DNA from: Solibacillus sp. FSL R5-0449
GTDB taxonomy: Bacteria; Bacillota; Bacilli; Bacillales_A; Planococcaceae
NCBI RefSeq assembly: GCF_037975215.1
Contig: NZ_CP150239.1
Span: 2,146,001 to 2,210,000, forward strand
Direction of reading: 5' to 3'
DNA length: 64,000 nucleotides
Shown: positions 36,381-46,265 of the stretch, one piece after another
Layout: every line of letters begins with the position of its first letter
How positions within the stretch are numbered: the stretch's first letter is position 1
Made by a program: the position numbers and the translations under genes
The notes under the pieces: generated by a model
Told to the model about the DNA's origin: nothing
Databases searched by the model: none
Seen by the model: the letters and a program-made list of their open reading frames with translations, nothing else

Positions 36381-36442
36381 TAAATTCCACACTCCTAAAT
36401 TTGTTCAGTACCGATTTTACTCGATCTTTTATAATTTACGCG

Positions 36443-36823
36443 CTATTGATAAAAGCGCGATAAATCCCCTTGGCGTAACGATGTTTTTTGCATGCGTTGT
36501 GCCTGACGCATTTCTTCACGTAAAATTTTGCGTAATTCCGAATCTGAAATATCATTATTTGCTTTTTGAGCTGCAGGGTCATTTTTCAAAGCAAAAACTT
36601 TTTTGATCCCTGCCATATTAATGCCCTGTTCAAGCATATCTTTGATTTCCAGTAAAGTATCGACATCATTTAAAGAAAACATGCGTCGATTTCCTTCTGT
36701 CCGGTGCGGCTGAATTAAATCATGCTCTTCATAATAACGGATTTGTCTTGCTGTCAGATCCGTTAATTGCATGACGATACTTATCGATAATAGTGGCATT
36801 GAACGTCGAATTTCACTACTCAA
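36443..36823 (-). CDS. glnR: GlnR, MerR-family nitrogen repressor
   Basis: A 126-residue MerR-type regulator: winged helix with [20 protein letters not shown] and [16 protein letters not shown], a short dimerisation helix, then the flexible C-terminal tail ending GDLSRFYQ, which in GlnR senses feedback-inhibited glutamine synthetase. It represses glnRA in nitrogen excess. The start is TTG at 36823 with GGGAGG at ideal spacing. Two GlnR boxes flank its own promoter, so it autoregulates. glnA follows 62 bp downstream. Confidence 0.95.
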   Translation of the reverse strand: MSSEIRRSMPLLSISIVMQLTDLTARQIRYYEEHDLIQPHRTEGNRRMFSLNDVDTLLEIKDMLEQGINMAGIKKVFALKNDPAAQKANNDISDSELRKILREEMRQAQRMQKTSLRQGDLSRFYQ

Positions 36824-36846
36824 TTTAATTCACCTCCCTTAAAGTT

Positions 36847-36875
36847 ATATTACGACTTGTTATTAACAATGTCAA
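36847..36875 (-). promoter_or_regulatory. Sigma-A promoter of glnRA
   Basis: On the minus strand TTGACA (36875-36870) and TAATAT (36852-36847) are separated by 17 bp, 24 bp before the glnR start. Confidence 0.87.
36858..36874 (-). promoter_or_regulatory. GlnR/TnrA operator 2 of glnRA (over the promoter)
   Basis: TGACA-N7-TAACA on the minus strand, one deviation from TGTNAN7TNACA, spanning the -35 and spacer. The proximal B. subtilis glnRA operator has the same TGACA-N7-TAACA form. Confidence 0.8.
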
Positions 36876-36880
36876 ATGTA

Positions 36881-36897
36881 TGTCAGAAAAACTCACA
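36881..36897 (-). promoter_or_regulatory. GlnR/TnrA operator 1 of glnRA (upstream)
   Basis: TGTGAGTTTTTCTGACA matches TGTNAN7TNACA perfectly, with its centre about two helical turns from operator 2. Confidence 0.88.
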
Positions 36898-36956
36898 TTA
36901 ATTTTGTAAATGAGCAAATAGTTGACAGAATAAAGCGAATTTTATGCACAATAAAA

Positions 36957-36979
36957 AATCGTCCAATGAAAGGACGATT
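36957..36979 (-). terminator. Intrinsic terminator of ynbB
   Basis: AATCGTCC and GGACGATT form a perfect 8-bp stem followed by T6 on the minus strand. Confidence 0.92.
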
Positions 36980-36988
36980 CCTAATATA

Positions 36989-38236
36989 TTATTTAAGTTT
37001 TTGGACCGCAGTACAAATGGCATATTTTACATGTTCATATGTTAAGCCACCTTGGATGAATGCTGTAAATGGCGGTCGAATTGGACCGTCTGCTGTTAAT
37101 TCGATACTTGAACCTTGGACAAACGTACCTGCCGCCATAATGACATCATCTTCATAACCCGGCATATAGGCAGGCTCAGGCGCAAAGTGGGCGTTAATAG
37201 GTGAAGCAGCTTGGATTTCTCGACAAAATGCTACCATTTGTTCCGCCGTTTGGAATGAGACCGATTGAATAAGATCTGTACGGACATCAGTGTAATGCGG
37301 CGATGTCGTCATACCGATTTCTTCAAGCATTGCCGATGTAAAAATTGCACCCTTTAAACTTTGTGCTACGATATGTGGTGCCATGAAGAAGCCCTGGTAA
37401 AAATCTGCCAACGTATTTAACGAAGCCCCTGCTTCTGCACCGATTCCCGGTGATGTCATACGATAGGCACATTTTTCCACTAAATCCGCGCGACCTGCAA
37501 TGTATCCGCCAATTTTAGCAAAGCCCCCACCCGGATTTTTGATTAATGAACCAGCCATCAAGTCTACCCCAACTTCTGTCGGCTCAAGCAACTCTACAAA
37601 TTCACCATAGCAGTTATCGACAAAAATCACAGCGTCCGGTGCGATCACCCGTATTTTTACAACCATTTCAGCAATTTGTTCGACCGTAAATGATGGACGC
37701 GTTGCGTAACCCTTTGAACGCTGAATCGCAATCATTTTCGTGTTTTCGTTTACTGCCTGTTTTACACCTTCCCAATCAATTTCCTTGTTATCGATTAAAT
37801 CTACATGGGAATAGCCGATTTTATAGTCCTTTAAAGAACCTGTATCTTTTTCGCCCCCGTCAACGATCGACTGAAGTGTGTCATATGGCTTGCCTGTAAT
37901 ATAGACCAATTCATCACCAGGACGCAATACACCAAATAAACTTAATGTAATTGCATGTGTCCCAGAAATAATTTGGGGACGTACAATCGCTGCCTCTGCC
38001 CCGAAAGTTTGCGCATAGACACGCTCTAAATTATCACGGCCTTCATCATCATAGCCATATCCTGTTGAAGGATGCAGATGAAAGTCACTTACTTGATTTT
38101 CACGAAAAGCTGCCAGTACCTTTTGCTGATTATAAAACGCACGTTCATCCACTTCCTGATGATAAGTGCGGACTTTTTCTTCCACTTTTGCTGCAAGTGT
38201 TAATGTTTCAGCTGTTAATATTGATTGAAATGCCAT
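36989..38236 (-). CDS. ynbB: YnbB-like PLP-dependent enzyme (cystathionine/methionine gamma-lyase family, 'aluminium resistance' type)
   Basis: A 415-residue fold-type I PLP protein. Visible: the phosphate-binding SGTHAITLSLFG, the Asp-ring motif VIFVDNCYGEFVE, and the Schiff-base Lys in LMAGSLIKNPGGGFAK. The family is annotated as methionine gamma-lyase-like or aluminium-resistance protein, and its true reaction is unsettled. ynbB lies next to glnRA in B. subtilis too, which supports the symbol. ATG at 38236. Own terminator, so monocistronic. Confidence 0.88.
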   Translation of the reverse strand: MAFQSILTAETLTLAAKVEEKVRTYHQEVDERAFYNQQKVLAAFRENQVSDFHLHPSTGYGYDDEGRDNLERVYAQTFGAEAAIVRPQIISGTHAITLSLFGVLRPGDELVYITGKPYDTLQSIVDGGEKDTGSLKDYKIGYSHVDLIDNKEIDWEGVKQAVNENTKMIAIQRSKGYATRPSFTVEQIAEMVVKIRVIAPDAVIFVDNCYGEFVELLEPTEVGVDLMAGSLIKNPGGGFAKIGGYIAGRADLVEKCAYRMTSPGIGAEAGASLNTLADFYQGFFMAPHIVAQSLKGAIFTSAMLEEIGMTTSPHYTDVRTDLIQSVSFQTAEQMVAFCREIQAASPINAHFAPEPAYMPGYEDDVIMAAGTFVQGSSIELTADGPIRPPFTAFIQGGLTYEHVKYAICTAVQKLK

Positions 38237-38353
38237 TTTTACTACTCCATTCTGTTCAAACTGTATCCATTATACATGAAAAAAAATAGTTTTGACGAAT
38301 GTTTGAAAAACTGCTATTGTCATGGTCGAAAGGACATTAAGGGAGAGATGTTT

Positions 38354-38962
38354 ATGGCTTGGGAAGTATTTAGTTTGATCGGAACAATTGCCTTTGCCGT
38401 TTCCGGGGCCATTGTGGCAATGGAAGAAGAGTACGATTTATTTGGGGTGTACATATTAGGGATTGTCACAGCTTTTGGGGGTGGTGCCATTCGAAATATT
38501 TTGATTGGTCTTCCGGTATCGACATTATGGAACCAGGAGTTTTTGTTTCAAATTGCTCTTTTGGCAATTACGATTTTCTTTTTAATTCCGCATCATCTAA
38601 TTAAACATTGGAATCGTTGGGGAAATGTGACCGATGCAATCGGCCTATCCGCCTTCGCCATTCAAGGGGCCATGCATGCGGTACATCAGGATTTACCGAT
38701 TGTGGCTGTCATTGTTGCAGCAGTGTTGACAGGTGCCGGAGGAGGGGTTGTTCGAGATTTGCTTGCCGGCAGAAGACCTATTATATTACGGCACGAAATT
38801 TATGGGGTATGGGCGGCCAGTGCAGGATTTTTAATCGGCCTTAAAATTTTTTCGGCCGATCTGTTTTTATATATATTATTTGTTATCATTACTATTTTGC
38901 GCATATATTCCTATACAAAAGGCTGGAGCCTGCCATCGAAAAAAATTCATTATACAAAGTAG
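38354..38962 (+). CDS. TRIC-family / UPF0126 membrane protein
   Basis: About 202 residues with seven hydrophobic segments and an internal repeat: TAFGGGAIRNILIGLPVSTLW in the first half and LTGAGGGVVRDLLAGRRPIIL in the second. This duplicated GGG-R-D/N pattern is the mark of the UPF0126/TRIC family, trimeric cation channels. ATG at 38354 is preferred over ATG 38348 because GGGAG is eight bases away. Divergent from ynbB and convergent with the rhodanese gene across a terminator. Physiological role unknown. Confidence 0.87.
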   Translation: MAWEVFSLIGTIAFAVSGAIVAMEEEYDLFGVYILGIVTAFGGGAIRNILIGLPVSTLWNQEFLFQIALLAITIFFLIPHHLIKHWNRWGNVTDAIGLSAFAIQGAMHAVHQDLPIVAVIVAAVLTGAGGGVVRDLLAGRRPIILRHEIYGVWAASAGFLIGLKIFSADLFLYILFVIITILRIYSYTKGWSLPSKKIHYTK

Positions 38963-38971
38963 CATAAATTT

Positions 38972-39000
38972 AGGGAGTGTCGAATCAACCGACACTCCCT
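38972..39000. terminator. Bidirectional terminator between the TRIC-like and rhodanese genes
   Basis: AGGGAGTGTCG and CGACACTCCCT form a perfect 11-bp stem with a 7-nt loop, followed by TT on the plus strand and AAA-rich sequence on the other. Confidence 0.9.
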
Positions 39001-39012
39001 TTCTCTTGAAAA

Positions 39013-39315
39013 TTATTTAAATTCTAATTCTCCATCATAGGCCATCATTCCGCCATCTAAATTCGTTACATCAAAACCTTGCTCTGCCAGATATTCGCAT
39101 GCATTCGCACTGCGTACGCCGCCTTTACATACGACAATATAGGATTTTGAATTGTCCAGTTCATTAGTACGTTCAGGGATTGAGCCAAGTGGAATATGTA
39201 CAGCACCTGGAATCATTCCGTGTTCCACTTCAAAATCTTCACGAACATCGATTACATTTAAATCTTCATTTGCATCGAGTAAGTTGATCAGTTCATCTGT
39301 TGTCATCGTTTTCAT
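39013..39315 (-). CDS. Rhodanese-domain protein
   Basis: A single rhodanese domain of 100 residues. The active loop is CKGGVRS, giving a catalytic Cys for persulfide transfer; NVIDVREDFEVEHGMIPGAVHIP is the CH2A-type signature. Likely a cytoplasmic sulfur carrier, with the partner unknown. ATG at 39315 has GGAGG seven bases upstream; a TTG one codon earlier is also possible. It is separate from hfq by 79 bp. Confidence 0.9.
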   Translation of the reverse strand: MKTMTTDELINLLDANEDLNVIDVREDFEVEHGMIPGAVHIPLGSIPERTNELDNSKSYIVVCKGGVRSANACEYLAEQGFDVTNLDGGMMAYDGELEFK

Positions 39316-39394
39316 CAAAAATCCTCCAATACTTATAGCGTCTTAGTCATTATAATCAATCAAACCAAAATTCGCTACAAGTTTGGCTGTGGCG

Positions 39395-39619
39395 TTACTC
39401 TTCTTCCGATAATGCTACATTTTTGGACGGGACAAAAGTAGAAATTGCATGCTTATAGATAAGCTGCTGTTTGCCTTCCGATTCCAATAGTACGGTAAAA
39501 TTATCATATGATTTTATAAGTCCTTTTAATTGGAAGCCGTTTAACAAAAATACCGTTACAAAAACATTATTTTTACGTAAATTGTTTAAAAAAGTATCTT
39601 GCAAATTAATCGATTTCAT
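39395..39619 (-). CDS. hfq: RNA chaperone Hfq
   Basis: A 74-residue Sm-like hexamer subunit. Sm1: [20 protein letters not shown]; Sm2 ends with the YKHAIS motif, which shapes the proximal RNA-binding pore. The short C-terminus is typical of Gram-positive Hfq. ATG at 39619 has AGGGAG upstream. It follows miaA by 77 bp, the conserved miaA-hfq pair. Its role in small-RNA regulation in Gram-positives is weaker than in enterics. Confidence 0.97.
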   Translation of the reverse strand: MKSINLQDTFLNNLRKNNVFVTVFLLNGFQLKGLIKSYDNFTVLLESEGKQQLIYKHAISTFVPSKNVALSEEE

Positions 39620-39696
39620 CGTTGTTCAATCTCCCTTACCATAAAATACATGCAATAGTTACCTATTCGTTATGCGGACAAAATTTCCCTTTATTT

Positions 39697-40605
39697 TTAA
39701 TGAGTTTCAAACAAACTTTTTATTTTATTCCAATCATTTCCGATCCACGCAATATCCATTTTGTTTCGGAAATAGGTAAGCTGGCGCTTCGCATAGCGTC
39801 TGGAGTTTTGTTTAATCTGCTCCACTGCTTCATCAAGTGAAATAAGTCCATCGAAATGCGCGTACAATTCTTTATAGCCGATTGCTTTAATCGCCTGAAC
39901 ATCACGTATTCCCGCATCATATAATGCCCGTACTTCTTCAACAAGACCTGCTTCCATCATCAGATCCACACGTAAGTTAATTCTTTCATATAACTTTTCA
40001 CGATCCATATCCAACCCGATAATAAAATGGTTATATAACGGAATATCTCCCCGGTTGAATTGCTCTTCCGCTCGAGAAACTCCTCCCAGTTCTACCATTT
40101 CCAGTGCCCGAATAACACGTCTTGTATTATTCGGATGGATGGATGCGGCAGCAGCCGGGTCCAATTGCACGAGTTTTGCATGCATCGCTTCAGGACCTAG
40201 TTCTTCAAGTTCTTTATAATAGTTTTCGCGTGCTGCTTCATCCACTTCCTGTTTGGCAAACTGAAAATCATACAGGACAGATTGTACGTATAGCCCCGTT
40301 CCTCCGACAATGATCGGCATTTTTCCTCGGGCTTGGATCTCTTCAATTTTACCGCGAACAAGCTGCTGATATTCCGCAACGGAAAATCCTTCCGTCGGTT
40401 CTTTAATATCGAGTAAGTGATGCGGCACACCTTCCATTTCGGCTTCGGTAATTTTGGCCGTTCCGATATCCATATGGCGATAGATCTGCATGGAATCCCC
40501 GTTTATAATTTCACCGTCAATCTCTTTTGCCAAGCGGATACTTAGCGCTGTTTTTCCGGATGCTGTAGGACCGATAATGGCCACGACATCGATTTTATTA
40601 TTCAT
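39697..40605 (-). CDS. miaA: tRNA dimethylallyltransferase MiaA
   Basis: Transfers a dimethylallyl group to A37 of tRNAs reading UNN codons. P-loop [11 protein letters not shown] at the N-terminus, [17 protein letters not shown] as the next motif, and [14 protein letters not shown]. 302 residues is typical. Its product is the substrate of MiaB, encoded at 50067 in this window. ATG at 40605 overlaps the upstream hydrolase stop by eight bases, suggesting coupling. Confidence 0.96.
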   Translation of the reverse strand: MNNKIDVVAIIGPTASGKTALSIRLAKEIDGEIINGDSMQIYRHMDIGTAKITEAEMEGVPHHLLDIKEPTEGFSVAEYQQLVRGKIEEIQARGKMPIIVGGTGLYVQSVLYDFQFAKQEVDEAARENYYKELEELGPEAMHAKLVQLDPAAAASIHPNNTRRVIRALEMVELGGVSRAEEQFNRGDIPLYNHFIIGLDMDREKLYERINLRVDLMMEAGLVEEVRALYDAGIRDVQAIKAIGYKELYAHFDGLISLDEAVEQIKQNSRRYAKRQLTYFRNKMDIAWIGNDWNKIKSLFETH

Positions 40606-41515
40606 CTTTTAACCACCGTACAATTATTTCTTTTACTATTTCCTTCTTTTTTTCATTAAGGATCTCATGGCGCATCCCCTCAAATATATGCACCTTCACA
40701 TGCTCTACACCTGCCTGTGCAAACAGTTTTCCGACTCGAAACGCTCCTTCTGCTTCAGGACCTGCAATCGGATCGTATGTCCCGTTTGCCACGAGTATTT
40801 TTAAGTCAGACCGGATACGCGCATTAGCCTGTTCATCTTCCATCTTCAGCATGCCTCCCGTTAAATCAACGAAAAATTGATTCGTCGGGATTACACCGCA
40901 AAATGGATCGGCAATATATTTTTGTACCTCTTCTTCATCGGTAGTAAGCCAGTCGAAGTTTGTTTTCGCATTCTTAATTTTTCGATTAAAACTGCTGAAA
41001 CTAAGATCATTCATAAGATCACTCTGTATTTGTGCCCCCTGCATATTTACCAGCTGCTTCGCGATAATATGTCCTGCCTTATGAAGCAATGTCGGCGATC
41101 CCGTTCCCGATAAAATCAACCGTTCAATTTTATCGCTATATTGTTGAATAAAACGGCGGGCTATGAACGAGCCCATACTGTGAGCGAATAAAATAGGCTG
41201 CTCTGTTGTTTCTTTCTTTAAATAGGAGAGCACTTCTACAACATCCTCTACAACACGTTCAAAACCCTTTTCAGGTCCGAAATAACCGAACATGCCGTTT
41301 TTTTGCGCTGTAAAACCATGTCCCCGATGATCATGAGCAGTTACAAAGTATCCTTCGTCACAAAGCTTTTCAGCGAAATTTTCATAACGCCCGCTATGTT
41401 CCGACATCCCGTGCAAAATATGAATATGTCCAATACGCTTTTTACTCGGTGCATACGTACGGACGAAAATCTCATGCCCGTCTGACATGGTGACAAAAAA
41501 TGACCTTTGCTCCAT
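40598..41515 (-). CDS. Alpha/beta hydrolase, monoacylglycerol-lipase/lysophospholipase type
   Basis: A 305-residue serine hydrolase. Oxyanion-type segment [14 protein letters not shown], the DHRGHGFT motif, nucleophile elbow [11 protein letters not shown], acid in [11 protein letters not shown] and His in [10 protein letters not shown]. No signal peptide, so cytoplasmic or membrane-peripheral, likely on monoglycerides or lysophospholipids. It is inserted in the mutL-miaA interval, overlapping miaA and 23 bp after mutL, so it is part of the same operon although unrelated in function. Confidence 0.9.
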   Translation of the reverse strand: MEQRSFFVTMSDGHEIFVRTYAPSKKRIGHIHILHGMSEHSGRYENFAEKLCDEGYFVTAHDHRGHGFTAQKNGMFGYFGPEKGFERVVEDVVEVLSYLKKETTEQPILFAHSMGSFIARRFIQQYSDKIERLILSGTGSPTLLHKAGHIIAKQLVNMQGAQIQSDLMNDLSFSSFNRKIKNAKTNFDWLTTDEEEVQKYIADPFCGVIPTNQFFVDLTGGMLKMEDEQANARIRSDLKILVANGTYDPIAGPEAEGAFRVGKLFAQAGVEHVKVHIFEGMRHEILNEKKKEIVKEIIVRWLKDE

Positions 41516-41538
41516 AAAACCATCCCCTTGTGTATGAA

Positions 41539-43455
41539 TTACATTACGCGTTTAAACATTTTCTCCACTTCATAAGACGTGAAATGAATGAGTACAGGTC
41601 TTCCATGCGGACATGTAAACGGATTGTCCGCATTTCGTAAATCATTGATCAGCCTTTCCATCTGTTCTTTGTTTAAATAGTGGTTCGCTTTAATCGATTT
41701 TTTGCAGCTCATCATAATCGCCGCATCTTCCCGTAATTTCTTTATATCCGTTTTCCTTGCACTTAACACTTGTTCGATTAATTCCTCGATAATTTCCTGT
41801 TCCTCGCCTTTCGGGAACCATGTTGGATATTCCCGTACAACAAATGAAGAAAGCCCGAATTCTTCCAAGAAAACTCCTACTTCTTCTAGTGCTTCCTTCG
41901 ATTCCATCAGACGCAATGCTTCATCTGCAGCATAATGGAATGTTAACGGCATAAGGAGTGTCTGACGTTCGTTTGCATTCACTTCTCCGACTTTATCCCG
42001 GAAATACTCATACTTGATCCGCTCCTGGGCTGCATGCTGGTCAATTAAATAAAATCCGTCTTCCATTTGGGCTACAATATACGTTCCGTGAATCTGACCG
42101 ACAATTTCAACTTGTGGGAAATGCTTTTTTGATTCGGTTTCTTCGATTGGTGTTTCTTCCGGATAAGGTTGATAGATTTCCTCTTCAACAGATGGAAGCT
42201 CATTGAAATCGGACCGATTATGCTGTTCACCGCTTTCCGTTATAGATGTTGAATCAATCTCTACGGCCGGTTGTTGTTTAGTCGAAGTCGGAACCGGAGC
42301 ATACGGCTCTTTTACAACAGAAGCTTCACTTGATAATCGCTCAACAATAGTCGACAGCTTATCTTCATTGAATGTCGGCTGCTGTGAGGATGCCGGGGCA
42401 GGATTCCAAATATTCATCTGCTCTGTCGGTGTTCGAACCGGCTTTTCTTTTTTTTCAGCGAGTGGTATGCGGATCACATCGCGGATCGCAGTACGGATCG
42501 TATCTTCAATAAGCTTCAGCAGTTCCGGTTCTTTACTTAAGCGCACCTGATGTTTCGCCGGATGCACATTGACATCGGTTAATTGCGGATCACCCTCAAC
42601 ATACAAAAGTACGATCGGATATCGCTCAATCGGTAAATACGTATGGTATGCATCTGTAATCGCCTTCTGAATCACGAAATGTTTGACCCAGCGTCCATTG
42701 ACGAACAGCGACATATAGTTTTTCGAAGCACGCGTCACCTCAGGCAAGCTTGCATAACCTTGAATTTTATAATCTTGATTTTGACCTTCAAATGGCAGCA
42801 TTTTCTTCGCATTATGGGCACCGTAAATAGCTGCCAAAACTTGCTGGACCTGACCGCGCCCGTTCGTTTGCAATAATGTTTGCCCATTATGCACAAGTTT
42901 AACCGCAATTGTTGGATAGCCAAGTGCAATCCGGTTCACAAAATCGATTGTGTGTCCAAGCTCGGTCTGAATCGTTTTTAAATATTTTAGGCGCGCCGGT
43001 GTATTGAAGAACAGCTGGGCAACCGTAATATCAGTCCCCCTGCGTAGGGCGGTCGGCTGATGTTCCTTCAAATGACCGCCTTCCATATACAGGTGCACAC
43101 CTCCATTCCCGTCCGATGTACGTAAAGTTAACTTGGAAACCGAAGCAATCGATGCCAATGCTTCACCACGGAAACCAAGTGTTCGAATCCGGAACAGATC
43201 CTGTTCTTTTTCTATTTTTGATGTGGCGTGGCGTGAAAAGGATTTAAGTGCGTCCTCTTCGTCCATACCACTTCCGTTGTCAATGACTTGTATCGATTGA
43301 AGGCCAGCTTCTTCCAGGAAAATTTCGATTGACGTACTGCCTGCATCGATTGCATTTTCTACTAGCTCTTTTACAACAGATGAAGGGCGTTCTACTACTT
43401 CACCGGCTGCAATTTTATTCGATAGCCACTCATCCATTATTTGAATTTTTCCCAA
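41539..43455 (-). CDS. mutL: DNA mismatch repair protein MutL
   Basis: A 638-residue GHKL ATPase/endonuclease. N-terminal ATP motifs: ELVENAIDAGST, IDNGSGMDEED, and TLGFRGEALASIASV. The C-terminal domain carries the metal-dependent endonuclease motif DQHAAQERIKYE and CPHGRPVL, as in MutL of bacteria without MutH. A variable linker rich in Pro/Gln/Ser spans about residues 340-440. It starts 17 bp after mutS and is co-transcribed. Confidence 0.97.
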   Translation of the reverse strand: MGKIQIMDEWLSNKIAAGEVVERPSSVVKELVENAIDAGSTSIEIFLEEAGLQSIQVIDNGSGMDEEDALKSFSRHATSKIEKEQDLFRIRTLGFRGEALASIASVSKLTLRTSDGNGGVHLYMEGGHLKEHQPTALRRGTDITVAQLFFNTPARLKYLKTIQTELGHTIDFVNRIALGYPTIAVKLVHNGQTLLQTNGRGQVQQVLAAIYGAHNAKKMLPFEGQNQDYKIQGYASLPEVTRASKNYMSLFVNGRWVKHFVIQKAITDAYHTYLPIERYPIVLLYVEGDPQLTDVNVHPAKHQVRLSKEPELLKLIEDTIRTAIRDVIRIPLAEKKEKPVRTPTEQMNIWNPAPASSQQPTFNEDKLSTIVERLSSEASVVKEPYAPVPTSTKQQPAVEIDSTSITESGEQHNRSDFNELPSVEEEIYQPYPEETPIEETESKKHFPQVEIVGQIHGTYIVAQMEDGFYLIDQHAAQERIKYEYFRDKVGEVNANERQTLLMPLTFHYAADEALRLMESKEALEEVGVFLEEFGLSSFVVREYPTWFPKGEEQEIIEELIEQVLSARKTDIKKLREDAAIMMSCKKSIKANHYLNKEQMERLINDLRNADNPFTCPHGRPVLIHFTSYEVEKMFKRVM

Positions 43456-43472
43456 AGCCGTTCCCTCCTTTA

Positions 43473-46085
43473 TTAATTTCCTAATAATTTTTGCTGCAGT
43501 TCATACAATAATGTCATCGCCTGCATTGGTGTTGTCCCCATCACATTCAGTTTTTTCAATGCATCGAGCACTTCTTGTTGTTCTGGTGCGATTGCTGGTT
43601 CTTCCTCTATTGAAAATAATGAAAGCTGCAAATCGTCCTCTGCCACCTGTTCCGCTATTTGCGGACTTTGTGGTGGTTGTTGTTCGTAATTGATCGCTTG
43701 CGGCTTTTCAGCATTCGTAGCTTCAAACTGCTCCAGTAATATACGGGCACGCTGTAAAATCGTTTCCGGCATTTCCGCAAGTTCTGCCACATGCACACCG
43801 TAGCTTTTATCCGCAGCACCTTTTTTCACTTTATGCAAAAATACCACTCGGCCGTCCTGCTCGGTTGCACTGACATGAACATTTTGCAGCCTTGCCAGCT
43901 CGTTTTCCAAATCAGTCAGTTCGTGATAATGAGTTGAAAATAATGTGTTCGCACCGATTTCATCATGAATGTATTCCATCATTGCCTGCGCCAGACTCAT
44001 TCCGTCATATGTTGAAGTACCGCGTCCGATTTCATCAAATAACAGCAAACTGTTTTTTGTTGCATGTGTAATGGCATGCTGTGATTCAAGCATTTCCACC
44101 ATAAATGTCGATTGACCTGCCGCCAGGTCATCGGCTGCACCGATGCGCGTGAAAATCTGGTCGGTAATTGGCAGGATTGCTTCATCAGCCGGTACATAGC
44201 ACCCCATTTGTGCCAAAACGACGATCAGTGCCACTTGGCGCATATACGTACTTTTACCCGACATGTTCGGACCGGTAATCAGCATCATATTTTTTTCATC
44301 TGTCAGCACACAATCATTTGGGACATAGCTTTGTTTATTGAGCATTTTTTCAACAACCGGGTGTCTTCCTTCAATAATTTTCAAGGCACGCCCTTCATGG
44401 AATACCGGCTTTGTAAAACGGTATTTGTCTGTTACCGTCGCAAAGCTCATCAGAACATCAAGCTCACTGATCTGGGCAGCCAATGCCTGAACGCGTGGTA
44501 TATACCCTTTTAACTGTTCTCGCAATGCTACAAATAAATCATATTCCAATGCAAGGCTCTGCTCCTCAGCGTTCAAGATCAGTGCCTCTTTTTCTTTTAA
44601 TTCTTCGGTAATAAAACGTTCAGCATTCGCCAAAGTTTGTTTTCGTTCAAAGCGTGCCAGGTCCGCATTATTCAAATGGGATTTTGTAATTTCGATATAA
44701 TAGCCGAACACGCGGTTATAGCCGATTTTCAGATTTTTTATCCCTGTCAGTTCGCGTTCTTTCTGCTCAAGCTGGGCAATCCAGTCCTTCCCATTGCGGG
44801 ATGCATCACGATATTCATCGAGCTGTGCATTGTACCCGTCGCGAATGACATCGCCTTCTTTGATTGAAATGGGCGGATGTTCGGTAATCGCTTCTGCCAG
44901 CAATTGTTCAATATCTGCGCACACGTCCAGCTTTTGACCAAGTACCATACACTTTTCCAACCCGCTGTTTACAAGCATTTGCTGGATCATTGGTACTTGT
45001 CGTAGCGATTCGCGCAGCTGTGCCAGATCGCGTCCACCAACAGAACCAAATGCTACACGCCCTGCCAGACGTTCCAAATCATAGACATTTTTCAGCAGTG
45101 TCGTTAATTCATCGCGTAAAAAGAAGTCTTCAAGCAATTCCGTAACAATCGCCTGTCTCGCCTCAATCGCATTTTTCTTTGCGAGCGGCTGATGCATCCA
45201 CTGTTTCAGTTTTCGGCCGCCCATTGCTGTTACTGTTTCGTCTAAAAGCCACAGCAATGTCCCTTTAGAATCTCCGCCGCGTATGGACTGAATCAGCTCC
45301 AAATTACGTTTGGAATTCGTATCGATGCGAAGGAAATTATCCGCTTCCGTATAGACAAACGGCTGTATATGCGATAATGAACGCATTTGCGTCCGCTCAA
45401 CGTATTGTAATAATCGCTTTGCCACACCTTGCAGCTGTACCGGCAAGTGTGCAACATACTGGTCCGCCTTATCTGTATCCATTTCTTCTGTTTCAAGAGA
45501 CAGGACGATGCCTCCCGCTTCCGCATAATCGGCAAGAAGTAACTGCAGCTGTTCGGTCACAATCAGTTCTTTTATTGCATAGGCCTGGACTTGCTGAATT
45601 AATTGTTTTGCACTTCCTTCAATAACCGAACAGTTTGCTTCACCTGTCGATACGTCCAAATAGGCGAATACGATCTCACCATCTTCATTACTTTCAGCCG
45701 CTGCAATAAAATGATTTGATTTCCCGTCAAGTGCTTTCCCTTCTGTAATCGTTCCCGGTGTAATTACTTGTACGACTTCACGTTTCACAACACCTTTTGC
45801 ATGCTTTGGATCTTCCGTCTGTTCACATACAGCCACTTTAAAACCTTTTGCCACAAGTGTTTCGATATAGCCTTGTGCAGAATGATGCGGGACCCCACAC
45901 ATCGGTATTGGATTATCGGTATTCCCCGCACGAGCTGTTAATGTAATTTCCAGCAGCTGTGACGCTTTAATGGCATCATCAAAAAACAATTCATAAAAAT
46001 CGCCTAGACGGTAAAATAAAAAAGCATCTTTGTAATCTTGTTTTACGAGCAAATATTGTTGCATCATCGGTGTATATGTAGTCAT
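43473..46085 (-). CDS. mutS: DNA mismatch repair protein MutS
   Basis: A 870-residue mismatch-recognition ATPase. Mismatch-binding motif LFYRLGDFYELF (Phe-x-Glu), then connector, lever and clamp, and ATPase Walker A GPNMSGKSTYMRQ, LFDEIGRGTSTYDG and STHYHELT. The C-terminus has a Pro/Gln linker and dimerisation helix. ATG at 46085 follows GAGGGAAA; the frame to 46100 is less suitable. An extended -10 promoter lies just upstream. cotE precedes and mutL follows, as in B. subtilis. Confidence 0.97.
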   Translation of the reverse strand: MTTYTPMMQQYLLVKQDYKDAFLFYRLGDFYELFFDDAIKASQLLEITLTARAGNTDNPIPMCGVPHHSAQGYIETLVAKGFKVAVCEQTEDPKHAKGVVKREVVQVITPGTITEGKALDGKSNHFIAAAESNEDGEIVFAYLDVSTGEANCSVIEGSAKQLIQQVQAYAIKELIVTEQLQLLLADYAEAGGIVLSLETEEMDTDKADQYVAHLPVQLQGVAKRLLQYVERTQMRSLSHIQPFVYTEADNFLRIDTNSKRNLELIQSIRGGDSKGTLLWLLDETVTAMGGRKLKQWMHQPLAKKNAIEARQAIVTELLEDFFLRDELTTLLKNVYDLERLAGRVAFGSVGGRDLAQLRESLRQVPMIQQMLVNSGLEKCMVLGQKLDVCADIEQLLAEAITEHPPISIKEGDVIRDGYNAQLDEYRDASRNGKDWIAQLEQKERELTGIKNLKIGYNRVFGYYIEITKSHLNNADLARFERKQTLANAERFITEELKEKEALILNAEEQSLALEYDLFVALREQLKGYIPRVQALAAQISELDVLMSFATVTDKYRFTKPVFHEGRALKIIEGRHPVVEKMLNKQSYVPNDCVLTDEKNMMLITGPNMSGKSTYMRQVALIVVLAQMGCYVPADEAILPITDQIFTRIGAADDLAAGQSTFMVEMLESQHAITHATKNSLLLFDEIGRGTSTYDGMSLAQAMMEYIHDEIGANTLFSTHYHELTDLENELARLQNVHVSATEQDGRVVFLHKVKKGAADKSYGVHVAELAEMPETILQRARILLEQFEATNAEKPQAINYEQQPPQSPQIAEQVAEDDLQLSLFSIEEEPAIAPEQQEVLDALKKLNVMGTTPMQAMTLLYELQQKLLGN

Positions 46086-46120
46086 GTTTATTTCCCTCAC
46101 TTGCTAAAACTTGTACAAGT

Positions 46121-46129
46121 ATTATACCA
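46121..46129 (-). promoter_or_regulatory. Extended -10 promoter of mutSL
   Basis: TGGTATAAT on the minus strand (TG-N-TATAAT), 36 bp before the mutS ATG. No good -35 at usual spacing is present, as is common with extended -10 promoters. Confidence 0.55.
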
Positions 46130-46165
46130 TTTGACTCGCATTTTGCCTTGCAAACGCAAAGAAAA

Positions 46166-46198
46166 GGAATTGTCTGAAAGTAATCTTCAAACAATTCC
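46166..46198 (-). terminator. Intrinsic terminator of cotE
   Basis: GGAATTGTCTGAA and TTCAAACAATTCC pair at 12 of 13 positions; TTTTC follows on the minus strand. Confidence 0.87.
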
Positions 46199-46265
46199 CA
46201 ACTGTTTACGATAGAATTTTACAATTTTTTATGCCGAAATATTTCCTGTTAAACGATAGATTCTT

